Counted from the first letter of the stretch, positions 1-8,389 are shown. The stretch is DNA of 64,000 nucleotides from Marinobacter sp. NP-4(2019) (GCF_003994855.1 NZ_CP034142.1:1674001-1738000); one strand, 5' to 3'. Notes: generated by a model not told the origin, from the sequence alone. Made by a program: numbers and translations.

Positions 1-392
1 TGGGCGAGGCTGGGCTGGATGAGTCTGAGCTCACAACTTTTACGGCGTTGCTGACAAAAGCCGTAGCAGCCGCTGAGCGAGTTGCCGGGTCGCCAGAGGA
101 CGAGGCAGAAGTAAGGCGTATTGCCAGTGCCCTCTATCACATGACGTCTGCGGTGTTCTTGGTCTGGGAATCAGCACAGTTAAGCGGTGATTTCCGGCGC
201 CTGGCCTTAGCCAAACTGGTTTTGCAATACAAACTGTTGCCGCAAGATCCGCTTGAGGTGTTGGCGCCTGACGCTCAGGCGGTGGCCGAGTTATTGACCG
301 AGAAGCCTTTAGACCGCGATGTTGCCGCACGCTTGGTCGATGCTCAAGCCATGCTGAGCGCGGCAGGTGTGGCTGCAGGAGGTTCGTTATGA
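1..392 (+). CDS. Acyl-CoA dehydrogenase family protein, C-terminal fragment (5' end outside the window)
   Basis: The reading frame is open from base 3 to the TGA at 390-392, so this is the last ~129 residues of a longer protein. The helical stretch around ALYHMTSAVFLVWESAQ followed by LAKLVLQYKLLPQDP resembles the C-terminal four-helix domain of flavin-dependent acyl-CoA dehydrogenases, which oxidise acyl-CoA to the enoyl-CoA. The FAD-binding and catalytic parts lie upstream and cannot be seen. The stop codon overlaps the ATG of the next gene (ATGA), so the two are probably translationally coupled. Pairing with a CoA-transferase suggests catabolism of an acyl-CoA intermediate. The family call rests on the C-terminal domain only, so the substrate is unknown. 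Confidence 0.65.
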   Translation, partial: GEAGLDESELTTFTALLTKAVAAAERVAGSPEDEAEVRRIASALYHMTSAVFLVWESAQLSGDFRRLALAKLVLQYKLLPQDPLEVLAPDAQAVAELLTEKPLDRDVAARLVDAQAMLSAAGVAAGGSL

Positions 393-1582
393 ACGGTTTT
401 GCTGCTGCCCTGGACGGCGTCCGGGTGATCGACCTTAGCCGGGTCCTCGGCGGCCCGTACTGCACTCAGGTGCTGGGTGACTATGGTGCCGATGTCATCA
501 AGGTCGAACCTCCTTCGGGTGATGAAACCCGAGGCTGGGGCCCTCCCTTTGAGCACGGTGCGGCGTCCTATTTCCATGGGCTCAATCGTAACAAGCGTGG
601 CATGGCGCTGGATTTACGTCGCGCTGAAGGTAAAGAGTTGCTGTTTGATTTGCTCGAAGGCGCAGATGTACTGGTGGAGAATTTCAAGCCGGGTACCCTT
701 GAAAATTGGAGGTTGGGTTACGACGTGCTCAAGGAGCGCTTTCCCGGATTGATACACTGCCGCATCAGCGGGTTTGGTGCTGACGGCCCCATGGGCGGAC
801 TTCCCGGTTATGATGCTGTGATCCAGGCCATGACGGGGCTGATGAGTGTGAATGGCGAAGTTGAAGGTGAGCCACTGCGGGTTGGAGTTCCAGTGGTGGA
901 CATGGTGACAGGCCTCAATGCTGTTATTGGCATCGTCCTGGCTTTGTACGAACGGTACCGTAGCGGGCAAGGTCAGTTCGTGGAGGCGGCCTTGTTTGAC
1001 TCCGGACTCTCTCTGATGCACCCCCATTTCCCCAACGTCTTCTACGGCGGACCAGAGCCGCGCCGAACCGGTAACGCACACCCGAATATTTCGCCCTATG
1101 AAATGTACCGTACCGGCACGCAGCCCGTGTTTCTGGCGGTAGGCAACAACACCCAGTTCGCCAGACTGTGCGAAATCATTGGTTGTACCGAACTGCCGGA
1201 CGATGCCCGTTTTGCCAACAATGGTGCACGTCTGGAGCATCGCGATACCTTACGGGAGTTGTTGGAGGCGGCCTTTGCCAGCGAAGACGGACAAAGCCTG
1301 GCGGAGAGGCTGATTCAGGCCGGTGTGCCGTGTGGTCCCGTGCTGGAGACTGAGGACATTCTGAACCACCCTCACACGAGTCATCGGGAGATGGTCGTTG
1401 AGATCGCTGATTATAAGGGCACAGGCTCCCCCATTAAGCTGGGCCGCACACCTTCCCAGTATCATCGCCAACCTCCAGGATTCGCTGAACATACGTCTGA
1501 GATTCTGGCAGATCTGGGCCTTTCGTCGGAACGAGTGGCCGAGCTGCGTGCAAAGAGAGTAATACCGGATCTTCAGGGCTGA
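389..1582 (+). CDS. CaiB/BaiF (class III) CoA-transferase
   Basis: This 397-residue protein has the normal length for family III CoA-transferases, which move CoA between acyl-CoA donors and carboxylic acids. The N-terminus (GVRVIDLSRVLGGPYCTQVL, then GADVIKVEPP) is the family signature, followed by NRNKRG and DVLVENFKPG. The Asp in VPVVDMVTG (about residue 171) sits where the catalytic Asp that forms the acyl anhydride is expected. GAPCGPV-type sequence appears late as AGVPCGPVLETED. The ATG overlaps the stop of the acyl-CoA dehydrogenase by 4 bases, so they form an operon. The substrate cannot be read from the sequence; succinyl-CoA-dependent activation of a dicarboxylic or branched acid would be typical. 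Confidence 0.9.
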   Translation: MNGFAAALDGVRVIDLSRVLGGPYCTQVLGDYGADVIKVEPPSGDETRGWGPPFEHGAASYFHGLNRNKRGMALDLRRAEGKELLFDLLEGADVLVENFKPGTLENWRLGYDVLKERFPGLIHCRISGFGADGPMGGLPGYDAVIQAMTGLMSVNGEVEGEPLRVGVPVVDMVTGLNAVIGIVLALYERYRSGQGQFVEAALFDSGLSLMHPHFPNVFYGGPEPRRTGNAHPNISPYEMYRTGTQPVFLAVGNNTQFARLCEIIGCTELPDDARFANNGARLEHRDTLRELLEAAFASEDGQSLAERLIQAGVPCGPVLETEDILNHPHTSHREMVVEIADYKGTGSPIKLGRTPSQYHRQPPGFAEHTSEILADLGLSSERVAELRAKRVIPDLQG

Positions 1583-1700
1583 TGAGTTGTTGTCCGGTAT
1601 AAGTTGGCTTATGTAAAGCTGTCATTTTTATATGGAAAGGCCTGTCAATACATGCGTACGTGACAGGGAAAATTCAAAACAACAATATCAGGTGACATTT

Positions 1701-2855
1701 ATGCTGCTTAATCCCGCAAACATTACGCGGTCGCTGACCGCTACTCTGTTCTCTGCCTCTGTGGCTCTCGGTCTGAGTGCAACGGTCTACGCTGAAACTC
1801 CCACGTTACCGGGTACCATGACCTGGTCTTCCTACGATGTTGGCTCTGCCGGATATGCGGAAGCTTCGGCAATTGCCGATGCGTTCGGCAAGAAATACGG
1901 CACCCGGATCCGCATCAAGCCCTCGGGGTCGGCAATTGGCCGTTTGCAGCCTTTGCTCAGCGGCGATGCGACGGTCGGTTTTCTGGCGACAGAAACTTTT
2001 TTTGCTGCAGAAGGTGTTTACGATTTTGCTACACGTCGTTGGGGGCCTCAGGATCTGCGCGTCCTTGCGGGACGGCCATCCTCTTTTGGCATTTTTACCG
2101 CCGCGGATGCCAACATCAAAACTCTGGCTGACCTGAAAGGGCACCGCTTTGCGTACGTGGCAGGCAACCCTTCTGTCAACGTCAAATGTGATGCGTTTCT
2201 GGCGTTCGCGGGCTTGTCCCGTGATGACGTTGACGCGGTGATGTTCCCCACTTACGCCAGCGCAATGGGTTCGTTGGCTCGTAACGAGGCGGATGCATCG
2301 TGTACCACCAGCACACCAAGTCATGTCTATGAACTGGCCGAATCACCTCGCGGCATTCGCTGGCTCGATATGGACCCCAATGATAAGGAAGCGTGGGATC
2401 AATTGGGTAACGTCGCTCCCTTCCTTGCTCCGTATAAAGAAACTACCGGTGCAGGCATAAGCAAGGACAACCCGGTCAATATGGTTGCCTATCGTTATCC
2501 GATGCTGGTTGTCCGGGCCGATGCGGACGCCGACGAAGTGTATACCTTGCTTAAGGCCGTGGACGAGACTTATCCAATGTATAAGGACGCCACTGCCGTA
2601 ATGCACCGCTGGGATCCGAAACTCTCCGGCGTACCTGCCATCGATGTGCCATTTCACGAAGGCGCCATTCGTTACCTCAAAGAAAAAGGTATTTGGACTG
2701 ATGAACATCAGGCCTGGAATGATACCCGTACCGTGCGTTTAAATGCTTTGCTTGAAGCTTGGCCAAAGGCGATTGCTGAGGGTAAAGGCAAGAGTGATGA
2801 AGAGTTTGCCGAAATCTGGGAAAAGCACCGTCAGAAGGTCCTGGGCGCGCTTTAA
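1701..2855 (+). CDS. TAXI family TRAP transporter solute-binding protein
   Basis: A 384-residue periplasmic binding protein. The chosen ATG at 1701 begins a classic signal peptide that ends VYA/ETP near residue 31; an in-frame ATG at 1632 would place 23 charged residues before it and is less likely. The mature protein starts with WSSYDVGSAGYAEASAIADAF and KYGTRIRIKPSGSAIGRLQPLLSGDATVGFL, the pattern of TAXI proteins, which capture small organic acids or amino acids for TRAP permeases. No TRAP membrane subunit gene lies nearby: the next gene is convergent. It sits about 120 bases after the CoA-transferase and may be co-transcribed with it. The ligand is unknown. Confidence 0.85.
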   Translation: MLLNPANITRSLTATLFSASVALGLSATVYAETPTLPGTMTWSSYDVGSAGYAEASAIADAFGKKYGTRIRIKPSGSAIGRLQPLLSGDATVGFLATETFFAAEGVYDFATRRWGPQDLRVLAGRPSSFGIFTAADANIKTLADLKGHRFAYVAGNPSVNVKCDAFLAFAGLSRDDVDAVMFPTYASAMGSLARNEADASCTTSTPSHVYELAESPRGIRWLDMDPNDKEAWDQLGNVAPFLAPYKETTGAGISKDNPVNMVAYRYPMLVVRADADADEVYTLLKAVDETYPMYKDATAVMHRWDPKLSGVPAIDVPFHEGAIRYLKEKGIWTDEHQAWNDTRTVRLNALLEAWPKAIAEGKGKSDEEFAEIWEKHRQKVLGAL

Positions 2856-2891
2856 GGCGATTCAGGACTGTGGTTGAGCCTGAAGCCGTCC

Positions 2892-3395
2892 CTATGTCTC
2901 CTGGTTCTTGCTTCCACGAGCCGGAATCAGGCCGTCGATGGTTCCCTCCCATGCCGGAGCAATCTCGACACGCACATCCCGTGCGCTGACTTCTTCCTTG
3001 CAGTGAGAGCATACGGTCACCGGAGCCATGCGGTGGCCGCAGGTTTTATGAATGTGAAGCAGCGGTACTCCGCGCTCGTCCGCCATGTGAGTATTCCCCC
3101 ACTGGACCAACGCCATGATCACGGGGTGAAGGTCCAGCCCCTTGTCCGTCAGGCGATATTCCTCGCGCAGTGGACGTTGCTGGTAGGGCGTTTTCGAAAG
3201 GACGCCATGCTGCACCAGTTTCTTCAGCCGGTCCGTTAAAACGTGCCGGGTGATGCCCAGCCGACTTTCAAACTGTTCAAACCGCCGTACGCCAAGGAAA
3301 CAGTCTCGCAGAATAATCAATGTCCACCGGTCGCCAATGACCGACAGGGTTCTGGCAAGGGAGCAGGGCTCCTGGTCCAGTTTTTCCCAACGCAT
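2892..3395 (-). CDS. HxlR family winged-helix transcriptional regulator
   Basis: A 167-residue protein whose first ~110 residues are a winged helix of the HxlR type: CSLARTLSVIGDRWTLIILR, then RRFEQFESRLGITRHVLTDRLKKLV and REEYRLTDKGLDLHPVI. The C-terminal part carries a possible metal ligand set, KTCGH followed by VCSHCKEEV. HxlR proteins bind palindromes as dimers and often respond to aldehydes or redox stress. The gene is divergent from the SDR gene at 3499, and the intergenic region has two palindromes, so it probably regulates the SDR-isomerase-MFS cluster and itself. Confidence 0.9.
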   Translation of the reverse strand: MRWEKLDQEPCSLARTLSVIGDRWTLIILRDCFLGVRRFEQFESRLGITRHVLTDRLKKLVQHGVLSKTPYQQRPLREEYRLTDKGLDLHPVIMALVQWGNTHMADERGVPLLHIHKTCGHRMAPVTVCSHCKEEVSARDVRVEIAPAWEGTIDGLIPARGSKNQET

Positions 3396-3429
3396 AAGGT
3401 GTCCTCTTTTCGTTAACCACCATTTTAAC

Positions 3430-3461
3430 TTGACAGGTTCCTAAAAGGAACTGACTATATT
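3430..3461 (+). promoter_or_regulatory. Promoter candidate for the SDR-isomerase-MFS cluster
   Basis: A perfect TTGACA (3430-3435) is followed by GACTAT at 3453-3458 (17-base spacer) or TATATT at 3456-3461 (20-base spacer). The element lies just upstream of the SDR gene, and both palindromes described next touch or follow it, so a bound repressor would block it. Confidence 0.55.
3437..3451. promoter_or_regulatory. Operator candidate 1 (palindrome GTTCC-N5-GGAAC)
   Basis: Perfect inverted repeat between -35 and -10 of the promoter candidate. A related repeat follows with its centre 30 bases away, about three helical turns, as expected for two dimers on one DNA face. The adjacent HxlR regulator is the obvious candidate to bind it; this is inference. 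Confidence 0.5.
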
Positions 3462-3465
3462 TGTT

Positions 3466-3482
3466 AGTTCCAAAAAAGAACT
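3466..3482. promoter_or_regulatory. Operator candidate 2 (palindrome AGTTC-N7-GAACT)
   Basis: Inverted repeat just downstream of the -10 region and about 17 bases before the SDR start. It shares the GTTC/GAAC half-sites with the repeat at 3437-3451, with a spacer two bases longer. Confidence 0.5.
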
Positions 3483-3498
3483 TACAAGGTGGATGTTC

Positions 3499-4233
3499 AT
3501 GAAAAAGAAACCACAGAAGGTAGCCGTAATCATCGGCGCGGGAGATGCCACTGGCGGGGCAATCGCAAAGCGCTTTGCGAGGGAAGGGCACATTGTTGTC
3601 GCCACCAGGCGTAACGAGGATTCTCTGAAACCACTGGTAAAAGAGATTGAAGCCATGGGGCGCAAGGCTTACGGGCTTGGCTGTGATGCCCGGGACGAGG
3701 ATGCCATGTGTGCCTTGTTCTCCCGGATTGAAGCTGAAATAGGCGAGGTTGACGTGGTCGTGTTCAACATCGGGGCCAACGTCCGGTTTTCAATTACCGA
3801 GACAACGGGGCGTGTCTACAGAAAGGTCTGGGAAATGGCGGCCTTTGCGGGATTTCTGGCCGGGAGGGAAGCCGCCAGGGTGATGTTGCCGCGTGGCCGT
3901 GGAACCGTTATTTTCACGGGTGCTACAGCATCTCTCCGTGGTGGAAGTGGCTTCTCGGCATTTTCCGGTGCGAAGTTCGCCCTGCGGGCGCTGGCTCAGA
4001 GCATGGCCAGAGAGCTCGGGCCCAAAGGTATTCATGTGGCCCACTCTGTTATCGATGGCGCAATCGACACCGCCTTTATCCGGGACAACTTTCCCGAACG
4101 TTATGCCCTGAAGGAACAGGGCGGGATCCTCAACCCCGAGCACATTGCCGAGCAGTACTGGCAGCTTCACCAACAACCAAGGGACTGCTGGACCCACGAG
4201 CTGGATCTGCGGCCCTGGATAGAAACCTTTTAA
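3499..4233 (+). CDS. SDR family oxidoreductase with Phe at the usual catalytic Tyr position
   Basis: A 244-residue short-chain dehydrogenase/reductase. The start at 3499 is preferred over the ATG at 3493 because AAGGTGG (3486-3492) lies at correct spacing only for 3499. The N-terminal nucleotide site reads VIIGAGDATGGAIAKRF, followed by VVVFNIGAN at the NNAG position and FTGATAS with the expected Ser. At the YxxxK position the protein reads SAFSGAK, so the general-acid Tyr is Phe (codon 3961-3963) while the Lys is kept. I recall this AFxGAK form from a known SDR subgroup, so it may be functional rather than damaged. It leads a probable operon with the isomerase 12 bases downstream. Confidence 0.85.
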   Translation: MKKKPQKVAVIIGAGDATGGAIAKRFAREGHIVVATRRNEDSLKPLVKEIEAMGRKAYGLGCDARDEDAMCALFSRIEAEIGEVDVVVFNIGANVRFSITETTGRVYRKVWEMAAFAGFLAGREAARVMLPRGRGTVIFTGATASLRGGSGFSAFSGAKFALRALAQSMARELGPKGIHVAHSVIDGAIDTAFIRDNFPERYALKEQGGILNPEHIAEQYWQLHQQPRDCWTHELDLRPWIETF

Positions 4234-4245
4234 GGAGAGAGCAAC

Positions 4246-4836
4246 ATGACTGAGACTATCGATTTCTATTTCGACGTGGGAAGCCCCGCGAGTTATCTGG
4301 CCTGGACCCAACTACCGGCGCTGGCTGAGCGAACCGGGGTGGAGATTCGCTGGAAGCCTATGCTGCTCGGTGGTGTCTTCAAGGCAACCGGGAACCAGTC
4401 CCCGGCAATGATCCCCGCGAAATCCCGGTACACTCGCCTGGATATGGAACGCTTCGCCCGGATTTACGGCGTGCCGTTGAATTTCAACCCCCATTTCCCG
4501 GTGAACACGCTTGTGCTCATGCGAGGCGCCGTTGCCTACCGGGACACGCCGGATTTCCACCGCTATCTGGATGTGGTTTTCAACGCGATGTGGGTGGATG
4601 AGAAGAACCTGAATGATCCCGGGACCGCTGTCAGCGTGCTGCAGCAGGCGGGTTTCGATGCCGAAGACGTCCTGGCACGCTGTGACGATGCTTCCGTGAA
4701 GGCGGAACTCAAACGTCTGACGGAAGAGGCTATCGGTCGCGGCGTGTTCGGGGCCCCAACCTTCTTCGCAGGGGATGAAATGTTTTTCGGGCAGGATCGG
4801 TTACCGCAACTGGAGCAGCACATAAACGCGCGCTGA
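4246..4836 (+). CDS. 2-hydroxychromene-2-carboxylate isomerase / kappa-class GST (DsbA fold)
   Basis: A 196-residue thioredoxin-fold protein. The opening IDFYFDVGSPASYLAWTQLP with Ser13 in GSPAS is the signature of HCCA isomerases and kappa GSTs, where that Ser replaces the CxxC cysteine and contacts glutathione. The late segment GVFGAPTFFAGDEMFFGQDRL carries the cis-Pro and matches the family ending. In naphthalene-type pathways this enzyme interconverts hydroxychromene carboxylate and hydroxybenzylidene pyruvate with glutathione. No other aromatic-catabolic gene is present, so the substrate is open; glutathione-dependent detoxification is an equal possibility. Start has RBS AAGGAGAG. Confidence 0.85.
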   Translation: MTETIDFYFDVGSPASYLAWTQLPALAERTGVEIRWKPMLLGGVFKATGNQSPAMIPAKSRYTRLDMERFARIYGVPLNFNPHFPVNTLVLMRGAVAYRDTPDFHRYLDVVFNAMWVDEKNLNDPGTAVSVLQQAGFDAEDVLARCDDASVKAELKRLTEEAIGRGVFGAPTFFAGDEMFFGQDRLPQLEQHINAR

Positions 4837-4890
4837 TCGGCTTGCAGCGTCCGATAGCGTCGACCTCAATAGTACAGTGAGAACAACACA

Positions 4891-6159
4891 GTGGATAAAA
4901 CCTACTCGGGTTCCTATGACCGCCTGATCAACCCCGTTCTGATTGCGGGTTGTATCATCATTCTGGTCAGTTTTGCGGTTCGTGCGTCATTCGGGCTGTT
5001 CCAGTTGCCCATTGCCCATGAATTCGCCTGGCCGCGCGAGTCGTTTTCACTGGCGATTGCCATCCAAAACCTGTTCTGGGGCATCGGCCAGCCGATTTTC
5101 GGCGCCCTGGCGGAACGCTATGGGGACCGGAAGGCGATTCTGGGTGGTGGCGCCTTCTACGTGATCGGCCTGGTGTTGTCAGCCTACGCCATTACGCCGG
5201 GGCAGCATCAGCTGCTGGAGATGCTGGTAGGCTTCGGCATTGCCGGCACCGGTTTTGGCGTAATTCTGGCGGTGGTCGGCCGCGCCGCACCGGACAGGCA
5301 CCGGTCCATGGCGCTGGGGATCGCAACGGCGGCCGGTTCCGCCGGTCAGATTGTCGGGCCGCCGGTGGCCAATGCGCTGCTGAGCCAGATGCCCTGGCAG
5401 TCGGTATTTATGGTCTTCGCGGGCTTCGTGATGGTCTCTATGATGGCGCTTTTGCTGATGAAGGCGACAAAACCACAGAAGCCCACAGCCAATGAAGAAC
5501 CGATGGGGTCTGTGATCAAGCGGGCGGTCAGGGACCCGTCGTTCTTGCTCATTTTTATCGGCTTCTTCTCCTGCGGTTACCAGCTGGCCTTTATCACCGC
5601 CCACTTTCCGGCCTTCATCACCGAAATGTGTGGCCCGATCGCGCCAGACAGCCTGCTCTACGCCGTAGGTGTCACTTCGGCATCCGGGCTGGGCGCCATT
5701 TCCATTGCACTGATCGGGTTCTTCAACATCGGCGGAACGCTGTTCGCCGGCTGGCTGGGTAACCGATATTCACGCAAGTACCTGCTGGCCACCATCTATC
5801 TGTTGCGGACGCTGGTTTCAGCGGCCTTTATCCTGGCGCCCATTACGCCGGAAACGGTGGTGCTGTTTTCCGTGGCCATGGGCTCGCTCTGGCTGGCCAC
5901 GGTACCGCTGACGTCCGGCCTGGTGGCCCATATCTACGGTTTGAAATACATGGGCACGCTTTACGGGCTGGTGTTCTTCTCTCACCAGCTGGGCGGTTTC
6001 CTCGGCGTGTGGCTGGGTGGCGCCATGTACGATGTGTACAAAGATTACACGTTGGTCTGGTGGGTGGGTGTCGGCGTGGGCGCGCTGTCGGCCATCATTC
6101 ATCTGCCGGTGAAGGAATTTCCCTGGTCTCAACGTGCCAGCGTGGCCGCCGCGACCTGA
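4891..6159 (+). CDS. MFS transporter
   Basis: A 422-residue integral inner-membrane protein with about 12 hydrophobic helices and a central charged loop (MKATKPQKPTANEEPMG) between helices 6 and 7. The GALAERYGDRKAILGGG segment after helix 2 is the MFS motif A. The start is GTG at 4891. Similarity is to monocarboxylate/oxalate-formate type MFS proteins (for example GVILAVVGRAAPDRHRSMALG and ATVPLTSGLVAHIYG). Being last in the cluster, it may import or export the compound handled by the SDR and isomerase. Confidence 0.85.
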   Translation: MDKTYSGSYDRLINPVLIAGCIIILVSFAVRASFGLFQLPIAHEFAWPRESFSLAIAIQNLFWGIGQPIFGALAERYGDRKAILGGGAFYVIGLVLSAYAITPGQHQLLEMLVGFGIAGTGFGVILAVVGRAAPDRHRSMALGIATAAGSAGQIVGPPVANALLSQMPWQSVFMVFAGFVMVSMMALLLMKATKPQKPTANEEPMGSVIKRAVRDPSFLLIFIGFFSCGYQLAFITAHFPAFITEMCGPIAPDSLLYAVGVTSASGLGAISIALIGFFNIGGTLFAGWLGNRYSRKYLLATIYLLRTLVSAAFILAPITPETVVLFSVAMGSLWLATVPLTSGLVAHIYGLKYMGTLYGLVFFSHQLGGFLGVWLGGAMYDVYKDYTLVWWVGVGVGALSAIIHLPVKEFPWSQRASVAAAT

Positions 6160-6225
6160 TGAGCCGATCGCCGGTGACGGCAGCGCAGGGATTGCAGGAG
6201 TAACCGTGTAAGATTCTCTTCCGCT

Positions 6226-6810
6226 CTAACGGAATAACCAGCCCGCCACGAGCCGGACGACGCGGGGCATAATCAGGTACACCACCAGCGCGACAATGGT
6301 CGCGGCGACGATTCCGTGGCGGACGCCCCAGACGGCAAGCTCTGGAATGCCCTCAAACAATGGCTGATACACTACAGGCACGATCATGGTCAGTGGCCAT
6401 ATCACAGCCGTGGTAATGAGCCACTGTTTCCATCGCGTGGGTTGTTTGGCTTTCGAAGCCGGTGGGGTAAACCAGAAATCGATGCCGCTTTTGATTTCAA
6501 CCTGCTCGTCAGACGCCAGTGTTGAAGCGATGTCGGATATCAGCTCCCTGCGGATGTCCGAGTTCAGCCATGCTTCGGCCTCTTCCTTGCTGGAAAACCG
6601 CACCGCGATCTCAAACGTGTCATTCCCTTCGGGGGGACGGACCACATGAACGCCCTGATGCCCCGGAAATTCAGCTGCGGCAGTAATAATCTGCCGCAGC
6701 CAGGTTTCGTAGCGGTCCCGGAGATCAGGGCGGACGCTGTGCCGGATAATGATCGATCTGCCTGAGTTGTAATGCACGCTGGGGGTGGCGCTTGTGGCTT
6801 CATCGCTCAT
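6226..6810 (-). CDS. Antibiotic biosynthesis monooxygenase (ABM) domain protein with C-terminal membrane helices
   Basis: A 194-residue protein. The ATG at 6810 follows AGGAG at good spacing; an upstream TTG at 6828 is less likely. Residues ~12-100 form an ABM-like ferredoxin fold (IIIRHSVRPDLRDRYETWL, FEIAVRFSSKEEAEAWLNS). The C-terminal ~65 residues form two membrane helices (WLITTAVIWPLTMIVPVVY and GIVAATIVALVVYLIMPRVV). This layout occurs in conserved hypothetical proteins of many bacteria; the reaction, if any, is unknown. The stop faces the stop of the MFS gene. Confidence 0.7.
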   Translation of the reverse strand: MSDEATSATPSVHYNSGRSIIIRHSVRPDLRDRYETWLRQIITAAAEFPGHQGVHVVRPPEGNDTFEIAVRFSSKEEAEAWLNSDIRRELISDIASTLASDEQVEIKSGIDFWFTPPASKAKQPTRWKQWLITTAVIWPLTMIVPVVYQPLFEGIPELAVWGVRHGIVAATIVALVVYLIMPRVVRLVAGWLFR

Positions 6811-6967
6811 GACCGATCTCCTGACCAAGCATAGTGTTACCGCGGGTAAGACGCGGTGAACCGCTTAAAGAATCTAGTTCAAATTCGCAGGTGAGGGTAG
6901 ATGGAGATTTTGAACGGTATGTCCCATACATAGAACGCAGCTTTGTGTGGGGGAGAACCAATCAAAG

Positions 6968-7402
6968 TCAGCTTGCTGTGTGCTCAGCATCCAGGCTGAA
7001 ACGTCCGGCTCCATGTAGGAAAAATGCTAAAAGCCCGCCCGCCATTGCCAAGTTCTTCATAAAATGAATCTGTTGGTTCATGTCATCTGCGGAATGGAAG
7101 ATGAAAGCTGCGGCCACTGAAAATATCGCCAAACCAAGTGCGGCCAAACGGGCTTGAAAGCCAAGCAGTAAAGCAAGGCCGCCACCGAGCTCAGCAATTA
7201 TCACCAGGGGCAATAAATTTCCGGGGACACCCATGGATTCCATGTAGGCAATGGTTCCTTCGTATCCTGTGATCTTTCCATAACCGGAAACCAGAAAGAT
7301 ATAGGCCATTAAGAATCTTGCCGCCAAGGAGACGATGCCCCTCAAGGCCGGTGCCTCTAATGCTTTGGCTACACCCATGTTTGCTTGCTGGAAAATGTTC
7401 AT
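6968..7402 (-). CDS. DoxX family membrane protein
   Basis: A 144-residue protein with four membrane helices. The ATG at 7402 follows GGAGGG with ideal spacing; an ATG overlapping that RBS (7414) is rejected. The sequence RFLMAYIFLVSGYGKITGYEGT, LLPLVIIAELGGGLALLLGF and the late FMKNLAMAGGLLAFFLHGAGR are typical of DoxX/YphA proteins. Members are linked to redox or thiol stress but this one has no partner gene to define its role. It stands alone between the ABM protein and the tRNA gene. Confidence 0.9.
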   Translation of the reverse strand: MNIFQQANMGVAKALEAPALRGIVSLAARFLMAYIFLVSGYGKITGYEGTIAYMESMGVPGNLLPLVIIAELGGGLALLLGFQARLAALGLAIFSVAAAFIFHSADDMNQQIHFMKNLAMAGGLLAFFLHGAGRFSLDAEHTAS

Positions 7403-7602
7403 TTTTCCCTCCATTGGTCAAACAAAAAGTGAAACCTTAAACATCCCTGAAAACCTGCTCACGCCTTTTTTAGTTGTCCAGTATTAAGGTTTATAGATTC
7501 TCAGCATTGTGGAGAGTATTCAGTATAGCCAGTAATTAATCTGATGCAGGCAAAGGAAGAGACATGAATCAAAGAGGAGGGCAGTGTAGAGCAAAGTATG
7601 GC

Positions 7603-7679
7603 TGGTACCCCCGGCAGGACTCGAACCTGCTACCTTCCCCTTAGGAGGGGGACGCTCTATCCAGATGAGCTACGGGGGC
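7603..7679 (-). tRNA. tRNA-Arg (anticodon CCU)
   Basis: On the minus strand a 77-base cloverleaf is readable: acceptor GCCCCCG/CGGGGGT, D arm GCTC/GAGC, anticodon stem TCCCC/GGGGA with loop CTCCTAA (anticodon CCU, reads AGG), T arm GCAGG-TTCGAGT-CCTGC and an encoded CCA end. The first acceptor pair is G-U. No integrase or direct repeat of its 3' end was seen nearby. Confidence 0.95.
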
Positions 7680-7741
7680 TTATGGTCAGAAGGCGGGTAT
7701 GATAGCGGGCCCGGTGATGTGTCTCAAGGGCCCGCGGGTAT

Positions 7742-8389
7742 TTAACCGCGATGATCGGACACGAACGGGTTGCTGGCTTTTTCTTGGCCGAAGGTGGACA
7801 TGGGGCCGTGGCCGGGTACGAAGGCGATGTCGTCCCCCAGGGGAAACAGCTTTTCGCGGATGGAGCGCACCAGGGTGTTGTGGTCGCCTTTCGGGAAGTC
7901 GGTGCGGCCGATGGAACCCTGAAACAGTACATCGCCCACCAGCGCCAGTTTTGATTCGCGGTGGTAGAACACCACATGGCCCGGTGTGTGGCCGGGACAG
8001 TGCAGCACGTCCAGTGTCTGGTTGCCGACGGTGACCTGCTCGCCATCCTCCAGCCAGCGGTCCGGGGTGAATATTTCCGGCGCCGGGAAGCCAAACATCT
8101 GCGCCTGCATGGGCAAGCCCTGAATCCAGAAATCGTCTTCCCGTTGAGGCCCTTCGATGGGGATGTTGAGCGACCTTGCCAGCTCCGCGGTGCCGCCGGC
8201 GTGATCAATATGGGCGTGGGTCAGTAGTATCTTCTCAACCTTTACGCCTTCTTCCTCGATGGCAGCCCGAATTCTGTCCAGATCACCGCCCGGATCAACA
8301 ACGGCTGCTATCCCGGAATCCTCGCACCAGATCAGGGAACAGTTCTGTTGGAACGGGGTTACGGGAATGATTCTGTATTTCAATGGCAT
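7742..8389 (-). CDS. MBL-fold hydrolase, glyoxalase II-like (YcbL type)
   Basis: A 215-residue metallo-beta-lactamase fold protein. Residues 58-63 are HAHIDH, the binuclear metal motif, followed by HCPGHTPGHVVFY with a further His ligand and GDVLFQGSIGRTDFPKGD with the bridging Asp; FVPGHGP near the end supplies the last His. Length fits the short YcbL type II glyoxalases that lack the substrate-recognition domain of GloB and hydrolyse S-lactoylglutathione or other thioesters. The ATG at 8389 is preferred to GTG 8401 because AGGTG lies 9 bases upstream. Divergent from the glycosyltransferase pair. Confidence 0.85.
   Translation of the reverse strand: MPLKYRIIPVTPFQQNCSLIWCEDSGIAAVVDPGGDLDRIRAAIEEEGVKVEKILLTHAHIDHAGGTAELARSLNIPIEGPQREDDFWIQGLPMQAQMFGFPAPEIFTPDRWLEDGEQVTVGNQTLDVLHCPGHTPGHVVFYHRESKLALVGDVLFQGSIGRTDFPKGDHNTLVRSIREKLFPLGDDIAFVPGHGPMSTFGQEKASNPFVSDHRG

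Noticed and set aside
2861..2884. Terminator between the TAXI gene and the HxlR gene
   Set aside because: TTCAGG and CCTGAA can pair, but the stem is only 6 bp with a 12-base loop and no T-run follows.
7603..7679. tRNA-Arg as integration site of a genomic island
   Set aside because: No integrase, no repeated 3' tRNA end and no phage or island genes are next to it.
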